NCBI GenBank assembly: GCA_019119595.1
Contig: DWWS01000031.1
Span: forward strand, 31,109-95,108
Length of the DNA: 64,000 nucleotides
Direction: 5' to 3'
Source: Candidatus Eisenbergiella merdavium
GTDB taxonomy: Bacteria; Bacillota; Clostridia; Lachnospirales; Lachnospiraceae
Shown: piece by piece, positions 1-9,300 of the stretch
How the letters are laid out: each line of letters opens with the position of its first letter
Position numbering within the stretch: the stretch's first letter is position 1
Position numbers and translations under genes: made by a program
Notes under the pieces: model-generated
What the model was told of the DNA's origin: nothing
Database searches by the model: none
The model's input: the letters and a program-made list of their open reading frames with translations, nothing else

Positions 1-113
1 TGTCCGAACCGTTTCATCATAGCACGAAACCTTTTTGATATCCATACAAAAGGCATGGAAAAAACAAAAAAAATATCTTATAATAATTGAAGATCAATAA
101 GAAGGAGGGCACC

Positions 114-1247
114 ATGGAAAAGAGAAAATTGGAAAAGCTGGGGATTGAAACGTCGCTTCTGGGCTTTGGCTGCATGCGTTTTCCCACGCTGGCGGATGGG
201 AAAATAGACGAAGCAGAGGCGGAGCGGATGCTGGACCGGGCGATCGGGGCGGGCGTGAATTACATAGACACCGCATATCCCTATCATAACGGGCAGAGCG
301 AGCCTGTGGTGGGAAGGATCCTGAAAAAATATGATAGAAACTCGTTCTTCCTCGCCACCAAGTTGCCTCTTTGGGCGGTGAACAGCGTGGAGGATGCGGA
401 GCGCATTTTTAACGACCAGCTGGAAAGGCTGCAGACGGATCACATCGACTTCTATCTGCTGCATGCCGTGAATAAGGAAAAATGGGAGCAGATGAAGGAG
501 CTTGGGGTGGTGGACTACTGCGCCAGGCTGAAGGAGGAGGGAAAGATCCGGTATTACGGCTTCTCCTTCCACGATGATTATGAGGTGTTTGAGGAGATCC
601 TGCGTTACCGGGACTGGGATTTCTGCCAGATCCAGTATAACTATCTGGACAGAAACGAGCAGGCGGGGGATCAGGGCTATGCCCTGGCGCAGAGCCTTGG
701 GGTGCCGCTGGTGATCATGGAGCCCGTGAAGGGCGGCAATCTGGCCGGTTTTTCCGAGGATATCAACGGGCGCTTCCGCAGAATGGATCCGGAAGCCAGC
801 ATCGCGTCCTGGGCCCTGCGCTGGGTGGGAAGCCATTCCAACGTGAAGGTGATCTTAAGCGGAATGTCCACCATGCAGCAGGTGGAGGACAATCTGAAGA
901 CCTTTGCGGAGTTTCAGCCTTTGAGCGAAGCGGAAAGCGCGGAGCTTGACGATATCGTGAAGGAGCTGCGTTCCCGCGTGCAGAACGGCTGCACGGGCTG
1001 CCGTTACTGCATGCCCTGTCCGGCGGGCGTGAACATTCCGGGCAATTTCAAGGTATGGAACAACTATCATATGTACCGTACCTACGGCCATGTGCAGAGG
1101 GCCTGGGAGACGGATCTGAAGGATGAGGAGAAGGCGAAAAACTGCGTGAAGTGCGGCAAATGCGAGACGCTCTGCCCGCAGAAGCTTTCCATCCGCGCGG
1201 ATCTGGCGCGTGTGCAGCAGGAGCTTGACGACAGGATCTTCCAGTGA
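114..1247 (+). CDS. Aldo/keto reductase with C-terminal ferredoxin-like 4Fe-4S domain
   Basis: ORF track 87-1247; ATG at 114 preceded by gaaggaggg RBS; AKR N-terminus (GFGCMRFP...DTAYPYHNGQSE) and C-terminal CTGCRYCMPCP / CVKCGKCETLCP cysteine motifs. Confidence 0.93.
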   Translation: MEKRKLEKLGIETSLLGFGCMRFPTLADGKIDEAEAERMLDRAIGAGVNYIDTAYPYHNGQSEPVVGRILKKYDRNSFFLATKLPLWAVNSVEDAERIFNDQLERLQTDHIDFYLLHAVNKEKWEQMKELGVVDYCARLKEEGKIRYYGFSFHDDYEVFEEILRYRDWDFCQIQYNYLDRNEQAGDQGYALAQSLGVPLVIMEPVKGGNLAGFSEDINGRFRRMDPEASIASWALRWVGSHSNVKVILSGMSTMQQVEDNLKTFAEFQPLSEAESAELDDIVKELRSRVQNGCTGCRYCMPCPAGVNIPGNFKVWNNYHMYRTYGHVQRAWETDLKDEEKAKNCVKCGKCETLCPQKLSIRADLARVQQELDDRIFQ

Positions 1248-1260
1248 TCGGACAATATTC

Positions 1261-2163
1261 ATGGAAAAAGCATACAAACTGGAATTTGAAAACGAACAGA
1301 CCGGCGCGCTGGTGGTGAACTGCTGCGGCTGCTCCAAAACGGAGCCGCTGCACAGCTTCGGCCCGGCGCTGAAGCCGCATTATATGATCCACTACATCCT
1401 GAGCGGGAAGGGCATTTTCCGCATGGGAGGAAGGGAGTATCTGCTGGAGGCCGGAAGCGGCTTTCTGATCGTTCCCGGACAGCTCGCCTTTTACCAGGCG
1501 GACGAAACGGATCCCTGGACCTATGTGTGGGTGGGCTTTTCGGGAAGCGGCGCGGAGGACTTCGTTTCCTATACGGGCCTGTCGGTGAGCGGGCCCGTTT
1601 TTCAGTCCGACCGTTCAGATGAGCTTTACGGCAGTGTCCGGGATATGATGGAGCACAACACCTGCGGGCTGACCAACGAGCTGCGCCGCAACGGGCAGCT
1701 TCAGATCTTCCTTTCCGTGATCGCGGAAAGCGCCGGCTCTCAGGAACGGCCGGAGGAGGATAAGGCCAACCGGTACGTGCAGCGGGCGGTGGAATTCATC
1801 CGCCGCAATTACTGCAATCCCGTGAAGGTGACGGATATCGCAGATTATGTCTGCATCAACAGAAGCTATCTTTATACGCTTTTTCAGCATTCCATGGGAA
1901 TGTCGCCCCAGCAGTTTCTCACGGCCTTCCGGCTCACCAGGGCGGCGGAGCTTCTTGCAGCGACCCGGCTTCCGGTGGAGAGCATCGCGCTTTCCTGCGG
2001 CTACAACGATCCGCTGGTATTCACCAAAGCGTTCAAACAGATGAAGGGAACGTCCCCCTCGGCCTACCGGAAGGAGCTGCAGAAGGGAGAGACGCGGCGG
2101 AACAGGGAATACCTGCGCCAGGTGGAGGATTTCATCAGCCACGCGGCAAAGGCGGAGGAGTAA
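1261..2163 (+). CDS. AraC family transcriptional regulator with N-terminal cupin-like sensor domain
   Basis: C-terminal AraC double HTH (VTDIADYVCINRSYLYTLFQHSMGMSPQQFL...CGYNDPLVFTKAFKQMKGTSPSAYRK); ATG at 1261. Confidence 0.9.
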   Translation: MEKAYKLEFENEQTGALVVNCCGCSKTEPLHSFGPALKPHYMIHYILSGKGIFRMGGREYLLEAGSGFLIVPGQLAFYQADETDPWTYVWVGFSGSGAEDFVSYTGLSVSGPVFQSDRSDELYGSVRDMMEHNTCGLTNELRRNGQLQIFLSVIAESAGSQERPEEDKANRYVQRAVEFIRRNYCNPVKVTDIADYVCINRSYLYTLFQHSMGMSPQQFLTAFRLTRAAELLAATRLPVESIALSCGYNDPLVFTKAFKQMKGTSPSAYRKELQKGETRRNREYLRQVEDFISHAAKAEE

Positions 2164-2270
2164 GAACGCGGTATTCCTGAAAAAATGGCGTAAACATGCC
2201 GAATTTTTTTGAAATGCGGGTAAAAATTTATCCTTTTTTTACAAAATTTTTATAAATGGGAAAGAATGGA

Positions 2271-2299
2271 TTGACTTTCGTTCCTGAAAGAGTTAGACT
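2271..2299 (+). promoter_or_regulatory. Sigma-A type promoter upstream of amt
   Basis: TTGACT (2271-2276), 17-bp spacer, TAGACT (2294-2299). Confidence 0.55.
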
Positions 2300-2314
2300 C
2301 TGAGTCAGAAAGAG

Positions 2315-2354
2315 CGAGGGCGCTGTGTGATATCCACAGCGCCCTCGTTTTTTT
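2315..2354 (+). terminator. Intrinsic terminator/attenuator in amt leader
   Basis: Perfect 13-bp stem cgagggcgctgtg / cacagcgccctcg followed by a run of T. Confidence 0.8.
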
Positions 2355-2484
2355 GGAAAAACGATGGGCGGACGGTACGGTATCGCTGCAGCCGGCAGCA
2401 GGGATATGCGGACGTCCGGACGGGTGGAGGCCCTGAAAAAGGCTTCTCCCAAAGCCCGAGTTTGGAGAAGAGGAGGAAAATATT

Positions 2485-4215
2485 ATGTATTCAGCTACGG
2501 ATGTTACATGGGTACTGGTTGGAGCGATACTGGTATTTTTTATGCAGGCCGGCTTCGCGCTCTGTGAGGCGGGACTGACAAGAGCGAAAAATACGGGAAA
2601 TATCCTGATGAAGAACATGATGGATTTCTGTATCGGAACGCCCTGCTACTGGCTGGTCGGCTTCGGCATCATGTTCGCGGGAGCAGGGCCGCTGATCGGC
2701 GGCTTCGATCCCCTGATCAGAGGTTCATACGATTTCGGAACGCTGCCCACCTGGGTTTACGCGATCTTTCAGACCGTGTTCTGCGCGACCGCGGCGACCA
2801 TCGTGTCGGGGTCCATGGCGGAGCGGACGAATTTTAAGGCGTACTGTTTGTACAGCGCGGCGATCAGCCTGGTGGTCTATCCCGTTTCCGGGCACTGGAT
2901 CTGGGGCGGCGGCTGGCTGGCTTCCCTGAATTTTCATGATTTTGCAGGCTCCACCTGTGTGCATATGGTAGGCGGCCTGATCGCCTGTCTTGGCGCGGCG
3001 CTTCTTGGGCCCCGTATCGGAAAATATGATAAGGACGGAAAGGCGAGAGCGATTCCCGGACATAACATGACTGCCTGCGCCCTGGGCGTGTTCATTCTCT
3101 GGTTCTGCTGGTTCGGCTTCAACGGCGGCTCCACCGTCGCCATGAGCACGGACGCTGACATGGAGCTGGCCGGACTGGTCATGTTCAATACCAACCTGGC
3201 TGCCGCGGTCGCAACCTGCGCGGCCATGCTGCTCACCTGGTTCCGCTATGGCAAGCCGGATGTTTCCATGACCTTCAATGCGGCGCTGGCCGGACTGGTC
3301 GCCATCACCGCAGGCTGTGACTGCGTTACCCCGGTTGGAGCGTTTTTCATCGGACTGGTTGCGGGCATTCTGGTAGTATTTTCTGTGGAGTTCTTTGACA
3401 ATATCGCAAAGATTGACGATCCGGTTGGCGCGGTATCGGTGCACATGGTCAACGGAATCTGGGGCACCATCGCGGTAGGCCTGTTCAGCAACGGCGGAGA
3501 CGGCGTAGGCGTGGGACTTTTCTATGGAGGAGGCTTCCGGCAGCTCGGCATTCAGGCGCTGGGGGTGGTCACGGTTTCTGCGTATGTTCTGGTGATCATG
3601 TTCCTGATCTTCAAGCTGATCGACAAGACTGTGGGGCTGCGTGTCCCGGCTGAGGTTGAGATCGACGGACTTGACATCCATGAGCACGGCCTGGTTTCCG
3701 CCTATGCGGGCTTCGCGATCTCCGACATGGCGAATGCAGATATGGAGGTAAACGAGAACACGGATCTGGGCGAGGACGATATTGCAAAGGCGTCCGAAAA
3801 ACAGGTGGACGCGGCTGTTAAGGTGGTGAAATCCACAATAGTGGACGGCGTTTATGACACCGGCATGCACAAGGTCAGCATCATATGCAGGCTTTCCCGG
3901 TTCGATGCTCTTAAAAACAGCCTGAATAAGCTCGGCGTAACCGGCATCACCATGACGCAGGTTATGGGCTGCGGCATTCAGAAGGGCTCCAGTGAGAAGT
4001 ACAGGGGCGTGGAAATGGACGCAAACCTCCTTCCCAAGATCAAGGTGGAGGTTGTCGTCAGCAAGATCCCGGTGGACGCCGTGATCGAGGCGGCGAAAAA
4101 GGCTCTTTATACCGGTCATATCGGAGACGGCAAGATCTTCGTTTACAACGTGACGAAGGTCGTCAAGGTCCGCACGGGAGAAGAGGACTACGCGGCTCTT
4201 CAGGATGTGGAATAA
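2485..4215 (+). CDS. amt: Ammonium transporter (Amt) fused to C-terminal P-II (GlnB/GlnK-like) domain
   Basis: Amt N-terminus (VFFMQAGFALCEAGLTRAKN...) and C-terminal P-II signature (GCGIQKGSSEKYRGVEMDANLLPKIKVEVVV...GHIGDGKIFVYNVTKVVKVRTGEED) in one continuous frame; aggagg RBS. Confidence 0.95.
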   Translation: MYSATDVTWVLVGAILVFFMQAGFALCEAGLTRAKNTGNILMKNMMDFCIGTPCYWLVGFGIMFAGAGPLIGGFDPLIRGSYDFGTLPTWVYAIFQTVFCATAATIVSGSMAERTNFKAYCLYSAAISLVVYPVSGHWIWGGGWLASLNFHDFAGSTCVHMVGGLIACLGAALLGPRIGKYDKDGKARAIPGHNMTACALGVFILWFCWFGFNGGSTVAMSTDADMELAGLVMFNTNLAAAVATCAAMLLTWFRYGKPDVSMTFNAALAGLVAITAGCDCVTPVGAFFIGLVAGILVVFSVEFFDNIAKIDDPVGAVSVHMVNGIWGTIAVGLFSNGGDGVGVGLFYGGGFRQLGIQALGVVTVSAYVLVIMFLIFKLIDKTVGLRVPAEVEIDGLDIHEHGLVSAYAGFAISDMANADMEVNENTDLGEDDIAKASEKQVDAAVKVVKSTIVDGVYDTGMHKVSIICRLSRFDALKNSLNKLGVTGITMTQVMGCGIQKGSSEKYRGVEMDANLLPKIKVEVVVSKIPVDAVIEAAKKALYTGHIGDGKIFVYNVTKVVKVRTGEEDYAALQDVE

Positions 4216-4458
4216 GGGCGGACTATCAACAAAATAACTGGAAGCAAAGGGTGTTCCCAAACTGCGGGCAGGCCGGTAAAACGGCCTGCAAAAGGGATCG
4301 CCCTTTCTTTATGCAATCCCTTCCTTCCGACCGCCGTTTCGTTTTCTGCCGACGGGGAGACCAGGGCGGATCGCGGCGGGATAGGCCGCTGCTTCAAGGG
4401 GGATGCGCGAACGTCAGCGGGGAAAACATTTTGACAGGTACATGCAACAAATATCCGC

Positions 4459-4487
4459 TTGCCGTCATCATTTTTTTGTTATATGAT
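4459..4487 (+). promoter_or_regulatory. Candidate promoter of galKT
   Basis: TTGCCG (4459-4464), 17-bp spacer, TATGAT (4482-4487). Confidence 0.5.
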
Positions 4488-4496
4488 AATTGTAGT

Positions 4497-4510
4497 TGAA
4501 AACGGTTGCA
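4497..4510 (+). promoter_or_regulatory. Candidate catabolite response element (cre) overlapping predicted galKT start site
   Basis: TGAAAACGGTTGCA matches TGWAANCGNTNWCA at all but one position; lies 10 nt after the candidate -10. Confidence 0.5.
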
Positions 4511-4575
4511 GAGATCGGAGCGCATCCGTCATACGGCATTGGAACCGGAAAGGATTCTGAAAAGGAGAAGGGATT

Positions 4576-5745
4576 ATGGAAATGAAAGAAAAGGTACTGC
4601 AGAAATTCGCAGAGGTGTTCGGAGATACCGACGGGGTGAAGAGCTATTTTGCGCCCGGACGGGTAAACCTGATCGGAGAACATACGGACTATAACGGCGG
4701 CCACGTATTCCCCTGCGCGCTGACCATCGGGACCTACGGCGCCGCAAGAAAGAGAGAGGACAGAAAGCTGCGCTTCTTCTCCATGAATTTTGAGCATCTG
4801 GGCGTGATCGAAAGCAGCCTGGACAACCTGACGCCGGAAAAGAAGGCCGACTGGACCAACTATCCCAAGGGAGTGATGTGGGCCTTTGAAAAGAGGGATA
4901 TGAAGATCCCCTGCGGCATGGATATCCTTCTGTGCGGAAACATTCCCAACGGCTCCGGCCTTTCCTCCTCCGCATCCCTGGAGGTGCTGACCGGTTTCAT
5001 CCTGCGGGATCTGTTCGGCTTTGACGTGACCAATCAGGATCTTGCCCTGATCGGCCAGTATTCCGAGAACAATTTCAACGGCGTCAACTGCGGCATCATG
5101 GATCAGTTCGCCATCGCAATGGGCAAGAAGGATCACGCCATCTTCCTGGATACGGCGGATCTGAGCTACGAATACGCGCCCATTCATCTGGAAGGCGCAA
5201 AGATCGTCATCGCCTGCAGCAACAAGAAGCGCGGCCTGGGCGATTCCAAATATAATGAGAGAAGAAGCGAATGTGAGACGGCCCTGGCCGAGCTGCAGCA
5301 GGTGATCGGCATCAACACCCTCGGCGATCTGAACGAGGAGCAGTTTGAGCAGTATAAGGACGCCATCAAGGATGAGATCCGCCAGAAGCGCGCAAAGCAC
5401 GCCGTTTATGAGAACCAGCGCACCGTCAAGGCGGTCGCCGCTCTGAAGGCCAACGACATCGCGCAGTTCGGACAGCTCATGAACGCTTCCCATGTATCCC
5501 TGCGCGACGACTACGAGGTGACCGGCATCGAGCTGGATACCCTGGTGGAGGAAGCCTGGAAGGTGGAGGGCGTGATCGGCTCCCGCATGACCGGAGCGGG
5601 CTTCGGCGGCTGCACCGTGAGCATCGTAAAGACGGAGGCCATAGATGCTTTCATCGAAAAGGTGGGTGTGGAGTATCTGAAGAAGATCGGCTACGCGGCT
5701 GACTTCTATGTGGTGGAGATCGGAGACGGCCCGGCCGTGATTTAA
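4576..5745 (+). CDS. galK: Galactokinase
   Basis: Galactokinase signature APGRVNLIGEHTDYNGG; ATP-binding motif NIPNGSGLSSSASLEV; RBS aaggagaagg. Confidence 0.97.
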   Translation: MEMKEKVLQKFAEVFGDTDGVKSYFAPGRVNLIGEHTDYNGGHVFPCALTIGTYGAARKREDRKLRFFSMNFEHLGVIESSLDNLTPEKKADWTNYPKGVMWAFEKRDMKIPCGMDILLCGNIPNGSGLSSSASLEVLTGFILRDLFGFDVTNQDLALIGQYSENNFNGVNCGIMDQFAIAMGKKDHAIFLDTADLSYEYAPIHLEGAKIVIACSNKKRGLGDSKYNERRSECETALAELQQVIGINTLGDLNEEQFEQYKDAIKDEIRQKRAKHAVYENQRTVKAVAALKANDIAQFGQLMNASHVSLRDDYEVTGIELDTLVEEAWKVEGVIGSRMTGAGFGGCTVSIVKTEAIDAFIEKVGVEYLKKIGYAADFYVVEIGDGPAVI

Positions 5746-5758
5746 CAGGGAGGGAAAA

Positions 5759-7282
5759 ATGATTCAGAACAGTATCAGAGAATTAGTGAGATATGGACTT
5801 GCCACCGGGCTGATCGAACAGGAGGATACGATTTATACCGCGAACCGCCTGCTGGAGCTGTTCGGCCTGGATGAGCTGGAGGATGCGGATACGCCAATCA
5901 CGGCGGATCAGAGCGAGGAGCCGGAGCTGGTCGCGAAGCTTGAGAGCGTCCTGAAGGATATGCTGGACTATGCGGAGGAAAACGGCCTTCTGGAAAATGA
6001 CAGCGTGGTATACCGGGATCTGTTCGATACGAAGATCATGAGCACGCTGGTGGCCCGCCCCAGCGAGATCATCCGCACCTTCCGCGCGCATTATGCCAAT
6101 TCACCGCAGGAGGCTACCGACTATTTTTATAAATTCAGCCAGGATACGGATTACATCCGCCGCTACCGCGTATGCCGCGACCAGAAGTGGGTGGCGCATA
6201 CCAAATACGGCGACCTGGACATCACCATCAATCTGTCCAAGCCGGAGAAGGACCCCAAGGCCATCGCAGCGGCGAGAAACGCGAAGCAGAGCGCGTACCC
6301 CAAGTGCCAGCTCTGTGTGGAGAACGAGGGCTATGCGGGCCGGGTAAACCATCCTGCCAGACAGAATCACCGGATCATCCCCATCACCATCAACAACAGC
6401 GACTGGGGCTTCCAGTATTCTCCTTATGTATATTACAATGAGCACTGCATCGTGTTCAATTCCAAACATATTCCCATGAAGATCGAGCACGACACATTTG
6501 TGAAGCTGTTCGACTTCGTGAAGCTGTTCCCTCATTACATGCTGGGCTCCAACGCGGATCTTCCCATCGTGGGCGGCTCCATTTTAAGCCACGACCACTT
6601 CCAGGGCGGACATTATGAATTTCCCATGGCAAAGGCGGACGTGGATCGGGAATTTACGGTGAAGGGCTTCGAGGATGTGAAGGCGGGCGTGGTAAACTGG
6701 CCCATGTCGGTCATCCGCTTAAACGGCCCCGACAGCGACCGGATCATCGCCCTCGCGGACGTGATCCTGGAAAAATGGCGCGGCTATACGGATGAGGCGG
6801 CCTTTGTCTATGCGGAAACGGATGGAGAACCGCACAACACCATCACGCCCATCGCCAGAAAGCGCGGCGACAACTATGAGCTGGATCTGGTGCTGCGCAA
6901 CAACATTACCACCGAGGAGCACCCTCTTGGCGTGTACCATCCGCATGCCAAGCTTCATCACATCAAGAAGGAGAACATCGGCCTGATCGAGGTCATGGGC
7001 CTGGCGGTGCTTCCTTCCCGTCTGGACGGAGAAATGGCCGATCTGGAAAAGGCGATCCTTTCCGGCGCGGACATCCGCAGCGACGAGGTGCTTTCCAAGC
7101 ATGCGGACTGGGTGGAGGAATTCCTTCCCCGCTATGAGAATGTGAACGCGGACAACATCCATGAGATCGTCCAGAAGGAGATCGGCCAGGTGTTCATGGA
7201 GGTTCTGGAGGACGCGGGCGTGTACAAGAGGAACGAGGAGGGTCAGGCGGCCTTCGATCGGTTTATCGGGACGCTGGGATAA
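5759..7282 (+). CDS. galT: UDP-glucose--hexose-1-phosphate uridylyltransferase (Firmicutes type)
   Basis: Full-length GalT-like ORF directly after galK; HDHFQGG motif; RBS agggaggg. Confidence 0.96.
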   Translation: MIQNSIRELVRYGLATGLIEQEDTIYTANRLLELFGLDELEDADTPITADQSEEPELVAKLESVLKDMLDYAEENGLLENDSVVYRDLFDTKIMSTLVARPSEIIRTFRAHYANSPQEATDYFYKFSQDTDYIRRYRVCRDQKWVAHTKYGDLDITINLSKPEKDPKAIAAARNAKQSAYPKCQLCVENEGYAGRVNHPARQNHRIIPITINNSDWGFQYSPYVYYNEHCIVFNSKHIPMKIEHDTFVKLFDFVKLFPHYMLGSNADLPIVGGSILSHDHFQGGHYEFPMAKADVDREFTVKGFEDVKAGVVNWPMSVIRLNGPDSDRIIALADVILEKWRGYTDEAAFVYAETDGEPHNTITPIARKRGDNYELDLVLRNNITTEEHPLGVYHPHAKLHHIKKENIGLIEVMGLAVLPSRLDGEMADLEKAILSGADIRSDEVLSKHADWVEEFLPRYENVNADNIHEIVQKEIGQVFMEVLEDAGVYKRNEEGQAAFDRFIGTLG

Positions 7283-7312
7283 GAAAACAGAAAAAAGAAG
7301 TATATAGCGGAT

Positions 7313-7343
7313 AAAAACCCCGGAGCGCTGTCTCCGGGGTTTT
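7313..7343 (+). terminator. Intrinsic terminator after galT
   Basis: ccccggag-cgctgt-ctccgggg stem flanked by A-run and tttt; sits between convergent genes. Confidence 0.85.
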
Positions 7344-7372
7344 CTGCGGATGGAAGCAGAAAAGTGGACGGC

Positions 7373-8335
7373 CTAAAGGCCGCAGCGTGCAGCCGCCGCC
7401 TCCATCAGCAGGTAAAAGGCCTGCCCCTCCGGAGAGATCCCGGGTCTGCAGAAGTCCGGAGCGCCGCAGACCTGACGGACAAAGCCGTATGCATCCACGT
7501 GCTCGTTTGCGGCTGAACGCAGCTTCTGCGCAAACGGCAGGTATTTTGCGGCAAGCCAGCCGTCCGCTATTCCGGTGAAAAGAGCATAGGCATACATTTG
7601 GGAGAAGTTGACCTCCACAAAGGAATCCGGGCGGTCCAGGATGTCATGGGAAAGGCCGTCCGGCCGCACCACGCCTCGGAGCGCATCAAGAAGCGGAAGC
7701 TCCATGGACAGAAGACGGCGGCGCAGCTCCTTTTCTTCTTTGGGAATCCGGTGAAGAAGCCTTGCCATGGCAGCGGCGGCCCAGCCGTTTCCGCCTCCCC
7801 AGTAATCGGCGCGGTCGAAGCAGCCCTTATCCTCGTTCCAAATATGGCGGAACAGCCCTGTTTGGGAATCGCACAGGAGTCTGTGATAGCCCTCCATCTG
7901 TTCCACGGCCTCCCGCATGTGCCCGGCCGCCGCCAGAAAGGGCGGGAGCATGTAGCAGGAATCCGCCCAAACCTGTTTTTCCTGCAGGACGTGACATACC
8001 ACGCCGCAGGAAGTCCGGGGCGCCTTGTGAAGGGCCCAGTCAAGGAGCCGGTCCAGAGAAGCTTTAAATAGGGGATCCTTCGTCAGCCGCCAGGCCTCCG
8101 CGATCGCTTCGCCCGGCGCGCAGGGATCGGTCACCGCATTGGAGGAGCCCATGACCGCCGACCTTCCGTCTTCCTTCTGACGAAGCACGGCGCTTCGGGC
8201 AAGAGCGATCACCGTCCCGGTTTCTCCGAGATCGAGAAATGCATGGGCGGCCACCCCCTGTTCCCAGGAGTGACGCTGCATGGAGAGAAGGGCTGTTTTT
8301 ACCTTTTCAAGCTTGTTTGTAGCTGATATGGACAT
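7373..8335 (-). CDS. GH88/GH105-like unsaturated glycuronyl/rhamnogalacturonyl hydrolase
   Basis: Family-typical SWEQGVAAHAFLDLGE, WADSCYMLPPFLAAAG, DRADYWGGGNGWAAAAMARLLHRIP. Confidence 0.8.
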   Translation of the reverse strand: MSISATNKLEKVKTALLSMQRHSWEQGVAAHAFLDLGETGTVIALARSAVLRQKEDGRSAVMGSSNAVTDPCAPGEAIAEAWRLTKDPLFKASLDRLLDWALHKAPRTSCGVVCHVLQEKQVWADSCYMLPPFLAAAGHMREAVEQMEGYHRLLCDSQTGLFRHIWNEDKGCFDRADYWGGGNGWAAAAMARLLHRIPKEEKELRRRLLSMELPLLDALRGVVRPDGLSHDILDRPDSFVEVNFSQMYAYALFTGIADGWLAAKYLPFAQKLRSAANEHVDAYGFVRQVCGAPDFCRPGISPEGQAFYLLMEAAAARCGL

Positions 8336-8537
8336 GGGATCATCACCTTTCTGTATGGGGGCCTTTTGGCAGGCCGAAAGCGGAGAATGAAAAAAGGAGC
8401 GGCAACACCGTCGTAGTTCCTGTGCGGCAGGTATGCTATCATTATAGCGGCTTTTAAACAGTAAGCCAATATACTTAAAGGCTGAAATTACGGAGGGCGA
8501 AGCGCAGGAGGATTAAAGCACCGGAGGACTGGATCAC

Positions 8538-8882
8538 ATGCTGCTGTGCCTGATGGGGCTTGTAATCCTTTCGGCCTTCATGGTATGCCTGTATGCGTTT
8601 GCCTTTTCTTTCGTGCGGGTGGATGGTCTGAACAATATTTATTATATGCTGATGAATATTTCGGAAAAGCCGCAGGAACTGTTTGGAAGGTGTATTTTTT
8701 ATGTCTGTTTTCTGTTCGCGGTTCCGGCCATTCCCATCGCCAATATCCCGGCCCGGGTGCTGCTCGGACGGATGGGCTATGAAGGTGTGCTTGCCTCCGC
8801 TGCTTCCCTGGGGCTTTTCCTGCTGGGAGTACGCGCGGCGGTGAGCGCAGGGCTGAAAAGATATGCGGAAGGCGGGGGATGA
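8538..8882 (+). pseudogene. Short membrane ORF resembling the C-terminal part of an ABC-2 type permease; probable remnant
   Basis: 114-aa ORF with several TM stretches and VPAIPIANIPARVLLG, reminiscent of ABC-2 permease C-termini; no ATPase or N-terminal half nearby. Confidence 0.4.
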
Positions 8883-8965
8883 GGCGGATGGGTCTGCGTG
8901 GATCAGGGAATTCGTGATGAGGAACAAAAGGATGCGCCACGGGACCCGTGTTTGACAGAAGAAAA

Positions 8966-9196
8966 ATGAGAACATATAATGGGCATGGAAACAAAGAAAA
9001 TTTTTTTACGCTTCTAGGATTTTCTGATGAGGCAGAATGTGTGGTCTGAGGAGATGAGCTTGTTCTTCGCCCGGCAAATACTGCGACGGGAGGAGAGTTT
9101 GCGGAACAGATTCTGGCGGATCTGATCGCGCAGGGCTTATCCGGCGAGGAACTGCTTTTACAATTTAAGAAGAGACAGGTTCAGGTCGGCTGTTGA
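8966..9196 (+). pseudogene. Decayed AbrB/MazE-type antitoxin-like gene
   Basis: Frame from ATG 8966 reads MRTYNGHGNKENFFTLLGFSDEAECVV*GDELVLRPANTATGGEFAEQILADLIAQGLSGEELLLQFKKRQVQVGC*; internal TGA at 9047-9049 and an apparent frameshift after 9190 into AVEAGRDHGRNMGKFL. Confidence 0.45.
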
Positions 9197-9300
9197 AGCT
9201 GGTCGTGATCATGGCAGGAACATGGGAAAATTTCTATGACCAGCCAATGTGCTGAATGAGGGAGAAATGAAGAGCGGCAGCGACGCTGGAATGCTTCGGC

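Noticed and set aside
2315-2347. amt leader hairpin as an ANTAR-target RNA
   Set aside because: Only one hairpin between start site and terminator and the loop does not fit the hexaloop A1/G4 pattern.
2725-4260. 511-aa minus-strand ORF opposite amt
   Set aside because: Antisense shadow; Amt and P-II motifs on the plus strand are unambiguous.
4431-4436. Perfect TTGACA upstream of galK as the -35
   Set aside because: No acceptable -10 at 16-18 bp; TTGCCG-N17-TATGAT downstream is a better pair, although an alternative promoter cannot be excluded.
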